Part shown: piece by piece, positions 1-13,057 of the stretch
Layout of the letters: the number at the start of each line of letters is the position of its first letter
Numbering within the stretch: the stretch's first letter is position 1
DNA from: Zeus faber
Taxonomy: Eukaryota; Chordata; Actinopteri; Zeiformes; Zeidae
Assembly: GCA_960531495.1 (NCBI GenBank)
Contig: OY482854.1
Coordinates: forward strand, 34,266,799 to 34,330,798
DNA length: 64,000 nucleotides
Reading direction: 5' to 3'
The notes under the pieces: generated by a model
Databases searched by the model: none
Seen by the model: the letters and a program-made list of their open reading frames with translations, nothing else
What the model was told of the DNA's origin: nothing
Made by a program: the position numbers and the translations under genes

Positions 1-2865
1 TTAGGTAGAGTGTCAGGTTCATGTTTTGTAGTTATCCCATTTGGGTTAAAGAATATAGGCATATTCTGGCTTCAAGGAGAAGTCCCCTAACCAGGGTTTA
101 AGGTGACTTACATTTAAAAGGATGCTTGTTTCCTCTTAGTAGTATAGGTCCAGAGTAATTTGTCTTATATTTGTTGTTTAGATGCTTTATTAGTTGTTGG
201 TAGACGTAGTTGTTTTCTTTAAGAGTGGTGAAGAACACCTTATTTGTTTTTTGTTTCAAGTTGTTAAGAGTGGTTAAGAACACCTTATTTGTTCTTTCTC
301 CGCATTTCTATATGATTACTTTTAGAAATTTAGGACACATTCATCAGTAGTGTACCTCAGGATCATTGAGTGTTTCAGCCTTTTAAACAAACTATACACC
401 CTCTCCTTGAGGCAGGCCACCTGGGCTTCGTCAAGACCCTGGTGTGTGTCCCCCGGTCAATTGGTTTATTTTAGGAAATATTTCTACTCTTGTTGGTTGG
501 ATTTTGTTGAGTTTGGGTACGACCTCTATTTGTCCGTGGGATATCTATGTTCTTAGATTTTGTTGAGTATAGGTAAGTTCCGTCTCTGTTTGTCATTGGG
601 AAACTTCTTCCATTTTCAATTGGATTTTGTAGAGTTTGGGTACGACCTCTATTTGTCAGTGGGATATCTATGTTCTTAGATTTTGTTGAGTATAGGTAAG
701 TTCCGTCTCTGTTTGTCATTGGGAAACTTCTTCCATTTTCAATTGGATTTTGTAGAGTTTGGGTACGACCTCTATTTGTCAGTGGGATATTTTTGTTCTT
801 GAATTTTGTTGAGTTTGTGTACGACCTCTATTCGTCAATGGTTAGGGTTAGGATTTGGTTTTAGGGTTAGGATAAGGGTTAGGTTTAGGGTTAGGTTTGG
901 GGTAAGGTTTAGGGCTAGGTCTTAGGGTTAACGTTAGGGTTAGGTTTAGAACCAGGGCTAGGCTTAGGTTTAGGGTTAGGCTAAGGGTTAGGTCTAGGGT
1001 TAGGTTTAGGGTTAAGTCTTAGGGTTAACGTTAGGGTTAGGGTTAGGTTTAGAGCTAGAGTTAGGGTTTGGGTTAGGGTAAGGGTTTAAGGATTAGGGTT
1101 GGAGAGGAGAGGGAAGTGGAGGAGAAGTAGATGTAGAAGGGAGGTAGAGGGAAGGAGAGCCGTCTGTTCGGACTGTATTCTCCTCCTGCCTGTTCGGGCT
1201 ATTCTCTACCGTCCCAGCTCTCTCAGTTTCCTGAGAGAAGGGGAAGAGAGTGAGAAAAAGAATGAAAAAAGAAAAAAAAAAATTGTAAGCTAAGTTATTT
1301 TGTATAGTTGTTAATTTATGAGAATAGACTCTAATCAATAGTTGGAAGTTGTTGTACACCTTATCTTGCGCCATGTTAATGCCTTTAAGAGGAGGAAAGA
1401 AAGGGGAGAGAGATTTGGTAAGATAATACATATAATGGGTTATAAGGAGAATCTGCTTTCCGAGGCACAGGCTAGATTAGGTTGGGTGAGTACTGTATTG
1501 ATGATCCCGTCTACCCAGTTTGGGTAGCCTGGTATGTATTGGTGAGTACTTTTCCTATGTTCCCCCCTGGCCAGCATGGTCAGTTTGGTATAGGGGACCA
1601 AAGGTAATGCACGGGCCGTCGCACGTTATCAAGATTCTCCAATGCCGTATTATGTTAGGTAGAGTGTCAGGTTCATGTTTTGTAGTTATCCCATTTGGGT
1701 TAAAGAATATAGGCATATTCTGGCTTCAAGGAGAAGTCCCCTAACCAGGGTTTAAGGTGACTTACATTTAAAAGGATGCTTGTTTCCTCTTAGTAGTATA
1801 GGTCCAGAGTAATTTGTCTTATATTTGTTGTTTAGATGCTTTATTAGTTGTTGGTAGACGTAGTTGTTTTCTTTAAGAGTGGTGAAGAACACCTTATTTG
1901 TTTTTTGTTTCAAGTTGTTAAGAGTGGTTAAGAACACCTTATTTGTTCTTTCTCCGCATTTCTATATGATTACTTTTAGAAATTTAGGACACATTCATCA
2001 GTAGTGTACCTCAGGATCATTGAGTGTTTCAGCCTTTTAAACAAACTATACACCCTCTCCTTGAGGCAGGCCACCTGGGCTTCGTCAAGACCCTGGTGTG
2101 TGTCCCCCGGTCAATTGGTTTATTTTAGGAAATATTTCTACTCTTGTTGGTTGGATTTTGTTGAGTTTGGGTACGACCTCTATTTGTCCGTGGGATATCT
2201 ATGTTCTTAGATTTTGTTGAGTATAGGTAAGTTCCGTCTCTGTTTGTCATTGGGAAACTTCTTCCATTTTCAATTGGATTTTGTAGAGTTTGGGTACGAC
2301 CTCTATTTGTCAGTGGGATATCTATGTTCTTAGATTTTGTTGAGTATAGGTAAGTTCCGTCTCTGTTTGTCATTGGGAAACTTCTTCCATTTTCAATTGG
2401 ATTTTGTAGAGTTTGGGTACGACCTCTATTTGTCAGTGGGATATTTTTGTTCTTGAATTTTGTTGAGTTTGTGTACGACCTCTATTCGTCAATGGTTAGG
2501 GTTAGGATTTGGTTTTAGGGTTAGGATAAGGGTTAGGTTTAGGGTTAGGTTTGGGGTAAGGTTTAGGGCTAGGTCTTAGGGTTAACGTTAGGGTTAGGTT
2601 TAGAACCAGGGCTAGGCTTAGGTTTAGGGTTAGGCTAAGGGTTAGGTCTAGGGTTAGGTTTAGGGTTAAGTCTTAGGGTTAACGTTAGGGTTAGGGTTAG
2701 GTTTAGAGCTAGAGTTAGGGTTTGGGTTAGGGTAAGGGTTTAAGGATTAGGGTTGGAGAGGAGAGGGAAGTGGAGGAGAAGTAGATGTAGAAGGGAGGTA
2801 GAGGGAAGGAGAGCCGTCTGTTCGGACTGTATTCTCCTCCTGCCTGTTCGGGCTATTCTCTACCG

Positions 2866-2898
2866 TCCCAGCTCTCTCAGTTTCCTGAGAGAAGGGGA
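2866..2898 (+). other. Hairpin of the A unit (recurs in every full A copy)
   Basis: The inner stem is TCTCTCAG-TTTC-CTGAGAGA (2873-2892), with an outer TCCC/GGGA pairing (2866-2869 with 2895-2898) across an internal loop of AGC and AG. It lies just upstream of the poly-A tract. Pairing would form in RNA from either strand or as a small cruciform. Confidence 0.85.
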
Positions 2899-3164
2899 AG
2901 AGAGTGAGAAAAAGAATGAAAAAAGAAAAAAAAAAATTGTAAGCTAAGTTATTTTGTATAGTTGTTAATTTATGAGAATAGACTCTAATCAATAGTTGGA
3001 AGTTGTTGTACACCTTATCTTGCGCCATGTTAATGCCTTTAAGAGGAGGAAAGAAAGGGGAGAGAGATTTGGTAAGATAATACATATAATGGGTTATAAG
3101 GAGAATCTGCTTTCCGAGGCACAGGCTAGATTAGGTTGGGTGAGTACTGTATTGATGATCCCGT

Positions 3165-3181
3165 CTACCCAGTTTGGGTAG
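3165..3181 (+). other. Head hairpin CTACCCA-GTT-TGGGTAG
   Basis: A perfect 7-bp stem with a 3-nt loop, located 31 bp from the left edge of the unit and present in nearly every A and B head. It lies between two copies of GGTGAGTACT spaced 56 bp apart (1485 and 1541 in the preceding unit). In B heads the first repeat reads GTTGAGTACT. The palindrome brings telomere-like CTACCC and GGGTAG motifs together near the edge used in all junctions. Confidence 0.8.
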
Positions 3182-6100
3182 CCTGGTATGTATTGGTGAG
3201 TACTTTTCCTATGTTCCCCCCTGGCCAGCATGGTCAGTTTGGTATAGGGGACCAAAGGTAATGCACGGGCCGTCGCACGTTATCAAGATTCTCCAATGCC
3301 GTATTATGTTAGGTAGAGTGTCAGGTTCATGTTTTGTAGTTATCCCATTTGGGTTAAAGAATATAGGCATATTCTGGCTTCAAGGAGAAGTCCCCTAACC
3401 AGGGTTTAAGGTGACTTACATTTAAAAGGATGCTTGTTTCCTCTTAGTAGTATAGGTCCAGAGTAATTTGTCTTATATTTGTTGTTTAGATGCTTTATTA
3501 GTTGTTGGTAGACGTAGTTGTTTTCTTTAAGAGTGGTGAAGAACACCTTATTTGTTTTTTGTTTCAAGTTGTTAAGAGTGGTTAAGAACACCTTATTTGT
3601 TCTTTCTCCGCATTTCTATATGATTACTTTTAGAAATTTAGGACACATTCATCAGTAGTGTACCTCAGGATCATTGAGTGTTTCAGCCTTTTAAACAAAC
3701 TATACACCCTCTCCTTGAGGCAGGCCACCTGGGCTTCGTCAAGACCCTGGTGTGTGTCCCCCGGTCAATTGGTTTATTTTAGGAAATATTTCTACTCTTG
3801 TTGGTTGGATTTTGTTGAGTTTGGGTACGACCTCTATTTGTCCGTGGGATATCTATGTTCTTAGATTTTGTTGAGTATAGGTAAGTTCCGTCTCTGTTTG
3901 TCATTGGGAAACTTCTTCCATTTTCAATTGGATTTTGTAGAGTTTGGGTACGACCTCTATTTGTCAGTGGGATATCTATGTTCTTAGATTTTGTTGAGTA
4001 TAGGTAAGTTCCGTCTCTGTTTGTCATTGGGAAACTTCTTCCATTTTCAATTGGATTTTGTAGAGTTTGGGTACGACCTCTATTTGTCAGTGGGATATTT
4101 TTGTTCTTGAATTTTGTTGAGTTTGTGTACGACCTCTATTCGTCAATGGTTAGGGTTAGGATTTGGTTTTAGGGTTAGGATAAGGGTTAGGTTTAGGGTT
4201 AGGTTTGGGGTAAGGTTTAGGGCTAGGTCTTAGGGTTAACGTTAGGGTTAGGTTTAGAACCAGGGCTAGGCTTAGGTTTAGGGTTAGGCTAAGGGTTAGG
4301 TCTAGGGTTAGGTTTAGGGTTAAGTCTTAGGGTTAACGTTAGGGTTAGGGTTAGGTTTAGAGCTAGAGTTAGGGTTTGGGTTAGGGTAAGGGTTTAAGGA
4401 TTAGGGTTGGAGAGGAGAGGGAAGTGGAGGAGAAGTAGATGTAGAAGGGAGGTAGAGGGAAGGAGAGCCGTCTGTTCGGACTGTATTCTCCTCCTGCCTG
4501 TTCGGGCTATTCTCTACCGTCCCAGCTCTCTCAGTTTCCTGAGAGAAGGGGAAGAGAGTGAGAAAAAGAATGAAAAAAGAAAAAAAAAAATTGTAAGCTA
4601 AGTTATTTTGTATAGTTGTTAATTTATGAGAATAGACTCTAATCAATAGTTGGAAGTTGTTGTACACCTTATCTTGCGCCATGTTAATGCCTTTAAGAGG
4701 AGGAAAGAAAGGGGAGAGAGATTTGGTAAGATAATACATATAATGGGTTATAAGGAGAATCTGCTTTCCGAGGCACAGGCTAGATTAGGTTGGGTGAGTA
4801 CTGTATTGATGATCCCGTCTACCCAGTTTGGGTAGCCTGGTATGTATTGGTGAGTACTTTTCCTATGTTCCCCCCTGGCCAGCATGGTCAGTTTGGTATA
4901 GGGGACCAAAGGTAATGCACGGGCCGTCGCACGTTATCAAGATTCTCCAATGCCGTATTATGTTAGGTAGAGTGTCAGGTTCATGTTTTGTAGTTATCCC
5001 ATTTGGGTTAAAGAATATAGGCATATTCTGGCTTCAAGGAGAAGTCCCCTAACCAGGGTTTAAGGTGACTTACATTTAAAAGGATGCTTGTTTCCTCTTA
5101 GTAGTATAGGTCCAGAGTAATTTGTCTTATATTTGTTGTTTAGATGCTTTATTAGTTGTTGGTAGACGTAGTTGTTTTCTTTAAGAGTGGTGAAGAACAC
5201 CTTATTTGTTTTTTGTTTCAAGTTGTTAAGAGTGGTTAAGAACACCTTATTTGTTCTTTCTCCGCATTTCTATATGATTACTTTTAGAAATTTAGGACAC
5301 ATTCATCAGTAGTGTACCTCAGGATCATTGAGTGTTTCAGCCTTTTAAACAAACTATACACCCTCTCCTTGAGGCAGGCCACCTGGGCTTCGTCAAGACC
5401 CTGGTGTGTGTCCCCCGGTCAATTGGTTTATTTTAGGAAATATTTCTACTCTTGTTGGTTGGATTTTGTTGAGTTTGGGTACGACCTCTATTTGTCCGTG
5501 GGATATCTATGTTCTTAGATTTTGTTGAGTATAGGTAAGTTCCGTCTCTGTTTGTCATTGGGAAACTTCTTCCATTTTCAATTGGATTTTGTAGAGTTTG
5601 GGTACGACCTCTATTTGTCAGTGGGATATCTATGTTCTTAGATTTTGTTGAGTATAGGTAAGTTCCGTCTCTGTTTGTCATTGGGAAACTTCTTCCATTT
5701 TCAATTGGATTTTGTAGAGTTTGGGTACGACCTCTATTTGTCAGTGGGATATTTTTGTTCTTGAATTTTGTTGAGTTTGTGTACGACCTCTATTCGTCAA
5801 TGGTTAGGGTTAGGATTTGGTTTTAGGGTTAGGATAAGGGTTAGGTTTAGGGTTAGGTTTGGGGTAAGGTTTAGGGCTAGGTCTTAGGGTTAACGTTAGG
5901 GTTAGGTTTAGAACCAGGGCTAGGCTTAGGTTTAGGGTTAGGCTAAGGGTTAGGTCTAGGGTTAGGTTTAGGGTTAAGTCTTAGGGTTAACGTTAGGGTT
6001 AGGGTTAGGTTTAGAGCTAGAGTTAGGGTTTGGGTTAGGGTAAGGGTTTAAGGATTAGGGTTGGAGAGGAGAGGGAAGTGGAGGAGAAGTAGATGTAGAA

Positions 6101-9100
6101 GGGAGGTAGAGGGAAGGAGAGCCGTCTGTTCGGACTGTATTCTCCTCCTGCCTGTTCGGGCTATTCTCTACCGTCCCAGCTCTCTCAGTTTCCTGAGAGA
6201 AGGGGAAGAGAGTGAGAAAAAGAATGAAAAAAGAAAAAAAAAAATTGTAAGCTAAGTTATTTTGTATAGTTGTTAATTTATGAGAATAGACTCTAATCAA
6301 TAGTTGGAAGTTGTTGTACACCTTATCTTGCGCCATGTTAATGCCTTTAAGAGGAGGAAAGAAAGGGGAGAGAGATTTGGTAAGATAATACATATAATGG
6401 GTTATAAGGAGAATCTGCTTTCCGAGGCACAGGCTAGATTAGGTTGGGTGAGTACTGTATTGATGATCCCGTCTACCCAGTTTGGGTAGCCTGGTATGTA
6501 TTGGTGAGTACTTTTCCTATGTTCCCCCCTGGCCAGCATGGTCAGTTTGGTATAGGGGACCAAAGGTAATGCACGGGCCGTCGCACGTTATCAAGATTCT
6601 CCAATGCCGTATTATGTTAGGTAGAGTGTCAGGTTCATGTTTTGTAGTTATCCCATTTGGGTTAAAGAATATAGGCATATTCTGGCTTCAAGGAGAAGTC
6701 CCCTAACCAGGGTTTAAGGTGACTTACATTTAAAAGGATGCTTGTTTCCTCTTAGTAGTATAGGTCCAGAGTAATTTGTCTTATATTTGTTGTTTAGATG
6801 CTTTATTAGTTGTTGGTAGACGTAGTTGTTTTCTTTAAGAGTGGTGAAGAACACCTTATTTGTTTTTTGTTTCAAGTTGTTAAGAGTGGTTAAGAACACC
6901 TTATTTGTTCTTTCTCCGCATTTCTATATGATTACTTTTAGAAATTTAGGACACATTCATCAGTAGTGTACCTCAGGATCATTGAGTGTTTCAGCCTTTT
7001 AAACAAACTATACACCCTCTCCTTGAGGCAGGCCACCTGGGCTTCGTCAAGACCCTGGTGTGTGTCCCCCGGTCAATTGGTTTATTTTAGGAAATATTTC
7101 TACTCTTGTTGGTTGGATTTTGTTGAGTTTGGGTACGACCTCTATTTGTCCGTGGGATATCTATGTTCTTAGATTTTGTTGAGTATAGGTAAGTTCCGTC
7201 TCTGTTTGTCATTGGGAAACTTCTTCCATTTTCAATTGGATTTTGTAGAGTTTGGGTACGACCTCTATTTGTCAGTGGGATATCTATGTTCTTAGATTTT
7301 GTTGAGTATAGGTAAGTTCCGTCTCTGTTTGTCATTGGGAAACTTCTTCCATTTTCAATTGGATTTTGTAGAGTTTGGGTACGACCTCTATTTGTCAGTG
7401 GGATATTTTTGTTCTTGAATTTTGTTGAGTTTGTGTACGACCTCTATTCGTCAATGGTTAGGGTTAGGATTTGGTTTTAGGGTTAGGATAAGGGTTAGGT
7501 TTAGGGTTAGGTTTGGGGTAAGGTTTAGGGCTAGGTCTTAGGGTTAACGTTAGGGTTAGGTTTAGAACCAGGGCTAGGCTTAGGTTTAGGGTTAGGCTAA
7601 GGGTTAGGTCTAGGGTTAGGTTTAGGGTTAAGTCTTAGGGTTAACGTTAGGGTTAGGGTTAGGTTTAGAGCTAGAGTTAGGGTTTGGGTTAGGGTAAGGG
7701 TTTAAGGATTAGGGTTGGAGAGGAGAGGGAAGTGGAGGAGAAGTAGATGTAGAAGGGAGGTAGAGGGAAGGAGAGCCGTCTGTTCGGACTGTATTCTCCT
7801 CCTGCCTGTTCGGGCTATTCTCTACCGTCCCAGCTCTCTCAGTTTCCTGAGAGAAGGGGAAGAGAGTGAGAAAAAGAATGAAAAAAGAAAAAAAAAAATT
7901 GTAAGCTAAGTTATTTTGTATAGTTGTTAATTTATGAGAATAGACTCTAATCAATAGTTGGAAGTTGTTGTACACCTTATCTTGCGCCATGTTAATGCCT
8001 TTAAGAGGAGGAAAGAAAGGGGAGAGAGATTTGGTAAGATAATACATATAATGGGTTATAAGGAGAATCTGCTTTCCGAGGCACAGGCTAGATTAGGTTG
8101 GGTGAGTACTGTATTGATGATCCCGTCTACCCAGTTTGGGTAGCCTGGTATGTATTGGTGAGTACTTTTCCTATGTTCCCCCCTGGCCAGCATGGTCAGT
8201 TTGGTATAGGGGACCAAAGGTAATGCACGGGCCGTCGCACGTTATCAAGATTCTCCAATGCCGTATTATGTTAGGTAGAGTGTCAGGTTCATGTTTTGTA
8301 GTTATCCCATTTGGGTTAAAGAATATAGGCATATTCTGGCTTCAAGGAGAAGTCCCCTAACCAGGGTTTAAGGTGACTTACATTTAAAAGGATGCTTGTT
8401 TCCTCTTAGTAGTATAGGTCCAGAGTAATTTGTCTTATATTTGTTGTTTAGATGCTTTATTAGTTGTTGGTAGACGTAGTTGTTTTCTTTAAGAGTGGTG
8501 AAGAACACCTTATTTGTTTTTTGTTTCAAGTTGTTAAGAGTGGTTAAGAACACCTTATTTGTTCTTTCTCCGCATTTCTATATGATTACTTTTAGAAATT
8601 TAGGACACATTCATCAGTAGTGTACCTCAGGATCATTGAGTGTTTCAGCCTTTTAAACAAACTATACACCCTCTCCTTGAGGCAGGCCACCTGGGCTTCG
8701 TCAAGACCCTGGTGTGTGTCCCCCGGTCAATTGGTTTATTTTAGGAAATATTTCTACTCTTGTTGGTTGGATTTTGTTGAGTTTGGGTACGACCTCTATT
8801 TGTCCGTGGGATATCTATGTTCTTAGATTTTGTTGAGTATAGGTAAGTTCCGTCTCTGTTTGTCATTGGGAAACTTCTTCCATTTTCAATTGGATTTTGT
8901 AGAGTTTGGGTACGACCTCTATTTGTCAGTGGGATATCTATGTTCTTAGATTTTGTTGAGTATAGGTAAGTTCCGTCTCTGTTTGTCATTGGGAAACTTC
9001 TTCCATTTTCAATTGGATTTTGTAGAGTTTGGGTACGACCTCTATTTGTCAGTGGGATATTTTTGTTCTTGAATTTTGTTGAGTTTGTGTACGACCTCTA

Positions 9101-12100
9101 TTCGTCAATGGTTAGGGTTAGGATTTGGTTTTAGGGTTAGGATAAGGGTTAGGTTTAGGGTTAGGTTTGGGGTAAGGTTTAGGGCTAGGTCTTAGGGTTA
9201 ACGTTAGGGTTAGGTTTAGAACCAGGGCTAGGCTTAGGTTTAGGGTTAGGCTAAGGGTTAGGTCTAGGGTTAGGTTTAGGGTTAAGTCTTAGGGTTAACG
9301 TTAGGGTTAGGGTTAGGTTTAGAGCTAGAGTTAGGGTTTGGGTTAGGGTAAGGGTTTAAGGATTAGGGTTGGAGAGGAGAGGGAAGTGGAGGAGAAGTAG
9401 ATGTAGAAGGGAGGTAGAGGGAAGGAGAGCCGTCTGTTCGGACTGTATTCTCCTCCTGCCTGTTCGGGCTATTCTCTACCGTCCCAGCTCTCTCAGTTTC
9501 CTGAGAGAAGGGGAAGAGAGTGAGAAAAAGAATGAAAAAAGAAAAAAAAAAATTGTAAGCTAAGTTATTTTGTATAGTTGTTAATTTATGAGAATAGACT
9601 CTAATCAATAGTTGGAAGTTGTTGTACACCTTATCTTGCGCCATGTTAATGCCTTTAAGAGGAGGAAAGAAAGGGGAGAGAGATTTGGTAAGATAATACA
9701 TATAATGGGTTATAAGGAGAATCTGCTTTCCGAGGCACAGGCTAGATTAGGTTGGGTGAGTACTGTATTGATGATCCCGTCTACCCAGTTTGGGTAGCCT
9801 GGTATGTATTGGTGAGTACTTTTCCTATGTTCCCCCCTGGCCAGCATGGTCAGTTTGGTATAGGGGACCAAAGGTAATGCACGGGCCGTCGCACGTTATC
9901 AAGATTCTCCAATGCCGTATTATGTTAGGTAGAGTGTCAGGTTCATGTTTTGTAGTTATCCCATTTGGGTTAAAGAATATAGGCATATTCTGGCTTCAAG
10001 GAGAAGTCCCCTAACCAGGGTTTAAGGTGACTTACATTTAAAAGGATGCTTGTTTCCTCTTAGTAGTATAGGTCCAGAGTAATTTGTCTTATATTTGTTG
10101 TTTAGATGCTTTATTAGTTGTTGGTAGACGTAGTTGTTTTCTTTAAGAGTGGTGAAGAACACCTTATTTGTTTTTTGTTTCAAGTTGTTAAGAGTGGTTA
10201 AGAACACCTTATTTGTTCTTTCTCCGCATTTCTATATGATTACTTTTAGAAATTTAGGACACATTCATCAGTAGTGTACCTCAGGATCATTGAGTGTTTC
10301 AGCCTTTTAAACAAACTATACACCCTCTCCTTGAGGCAGGCCACCTGGGCTTCGTCAAGACCCTGGTGTGTGTCCCCCGGTCAATTGGTTTATTTTAGGA
10401 AATATTTCTACTCTTGTTGGTTGGATTTTGTTGAGTTTGGGTACGACCTCTATTTGTCCGTGGGATATCTATGTTCTTAGATTTTGTTGAGTATAGGTAA
10501 GTTCCGTCTCTGTTTGTCATTGGGAAACTTCTTCCATTTTCAATTGGATTTTGTAGAGTTTGGGTACGACCTCTATTTGTCAGTGGGATATCTATGTTCT
10601 TAGATTTTGTTGAGTATAGGTAAGTTCCGTCTCTGTTTGTCATTGGGAAACTTCTTCCATTTTCAATTGGATTTTGTAGAGTTTGGGTACGACCTCTATT
10701 TGTCAGTGGGATATTTTTGTTCTTGAATTTTGTTGAGTTTGTGTACGACCTCTATTCGTCAATGGTTAGGGTTAGGATTTGGTTTTAGGGTTAGGATAAG
10801 GGTTAGGTTTAGGGTTAGGTTTGGGGTAAGGTTTAGGGCTAGGTCTTAGGGTTAACGTTAGGGTTAGGTTTAGAACCAGGGCTAGGCTTAGGTTTAGGGT
10901 TAGGCTAAGGGTTAGGTCTAGGGTTAGGTTTAGGGTTAAGTCTTAGGGTTAACGTTAGGGTTAGGGTTAGGTTTAGAGCTAGAGTTAGGGTTTGGGTTAG
11001 GGTAAGGGTTTAAGGATTAGGGTTGGAGAGGAGAGGGAAGTGGAGGAGAAGTAGATGTAGAAGGGAGGTAGAGGGAAGGAGAGCCGTCTGTTCGGACTGT
11101 ATTCTCCTCCTGCCTGTTCGGGCTATTCTCTACCGTCCCAGCTCTCTCAGTTTCCTGAGAGAAGGGGAAGAGAGTGAGAAAAAGAATGAAAAAAGAAAAA
11201 AAAAAATTGTAAGCTAAGTTATTTTGTATAGTTGTTAATTTATGAGAATAGACTCTAATCAATAGTTGGAAGTTGTTGTACACCTTATCTTGCGCCATGT
11301 TAATGCCTTTAAGAGGAGGAAAGAAAGGGGAGAGAGATTTGGTAAGATAATACATATAATGGGTTATAAGGAGAATCTGCTTTCCGAGGCACAGGCTAGA
11401 TTAGGTTGGGTGAGTACTGTATTGATGATCCCGTCTACCCAGTTTGGGTAGCCTGGTATGTATTGGTGAGTACTTTTCCTATGTTCCCCCCTGGCCAGCA
11501 TGGTCAGTTTGGTATAGGGGACCAAAGGTAATGCACGGGCCGTCGCACGTTATCAAGATTCTCCAATGCCGTATTATGTTAGGTAGAGTGTCAGGTTCAT
11601 GTTTTGTAGTTATCCCATTTGGGTTAAAGAATATAGGCATATTCTGGCTTCAAGGAGAAGTCCCCTAACCAGGGTTTAAGGTGACTTACATTTAAAAGGA
11701 TGCTTGTTTCCTCTTAGTAGTATAGGTCCAGAGTAATTTGTCTTATATTTGTTGTTTAGATGCTTTATTAGTTGTTGGTAGACGTAGTTGTTTTCTTTAA
11801 GAGTGGTGAAGAACACCTTATTTGTTTTTTGTTTCAAGTTGTTAAGAGTGGTTAAGAACACCTTATTTGTTCTTTCTCCGCATTTCTATATGATTACTTT
11901 TAGAAATTTAGGACACATTCATCAGTAGTGTACCTCAGGATCATTGAGTGTTTCAGCCTTTTAAACAAACTATACACCCTCTCCTTGAGGCAGGCCACCT
12001 GGGCTTCGTCAAGACCCTGGTGTGTGTCCCCCGGTCAATTGGTTTATTTTAGGAAATATTTCTACTCTTGTTGGTTGGATTTTGTTGAGTTTGGGTACGA

Positions 12101-13057
12101 CCTCTATTTGTCCGTGGGATATCTATGTTCTTAGATTTTGTTGAGTATAGGTAAGTTCCGTCTCTGTTTGTCATTGGGAAACTTCTTCCATTTTCAATTG
12201 GATTTTGTAGAGTTTGGGTACGACCTCTATTTGTCAGTGGGATATCTATGTTCTTAGATTTTGTTGAGTATAGGTAAGTTCCGTCTCTGTTTGTCATTGG
12301 GAAACTTCTTCCATTTTCAATTGGATTTTGTAGAGTTTGGGTACGACCTCTATTTGTCAGTGGGATATTTTTGTTCTTGAATTTTGTTGAGTTTGTGTAC
12401 GACCTCTATTCGTCAATGGTTAGGGTTAGGATTTGGTTTTAGGGTTAGGATAAGGGTTAGGTTTAGGGTTAGGTTTGGGGTAAGGTTTAGGGCTAGGTCT
12501 TAGGGTTAACGTTAGGGTTAGGTTTAGAACCAGGGCTAGGCTTAGGTTTAGGGTTAGGCTAAGGGTTAGGTCTAGGGTTAGGTTTAGGGTTAAGTCTTAG
12601 GGTTAACGTTAGGGTTAGGGTTAGGTTTAGAGCTAGAGTTAGGGTTTGGGTTAGGGTAAGGGTTTAAGGATTAGGGTTGGAGAGGAGAGGGAAGTGGAGG
12701 AGAAGTAGATGTAGAAGGGAGGTAGAGGGAAGGAGAGCCGTCTGTTCGGACTGTATTCTCCTCCTGCCTGTTCGGGCTATTCTCTACCGTCCCAGCTCTC
12801 TCAGTTTCCTGAGAGAAGGGGAAGAGAGTGAGAAAAAGAATGAAAAAAGAAAAAAAAAAATTGTAAGCTAAGTTATTTTGTATAGTTGTTAATTTATGAG
12901 AATAGACTCTAATCAATAGTTGGAAGTTGTTGTACACCTTATCTTGCGCCATGTTAATGCCTTTAAGAGGAGGAAAGAAAGGGGAGAGAGATTTGGTAAG
13001 ATAATACATATAATGGGTTATAAGGAGAATCTGCTTTCCGAGGCACAGGCTAGATTA

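Noticed and set aside
1520-1744. Conserved 74-codon frame in every head region and 68-codon frame over the core
   Set aside because: They are repeated because the DNA is repeated. The 74-codon frame is not kept in B units, where it is extended or replaced by a different sequence, and there is no recognisable domain or suitable start context.
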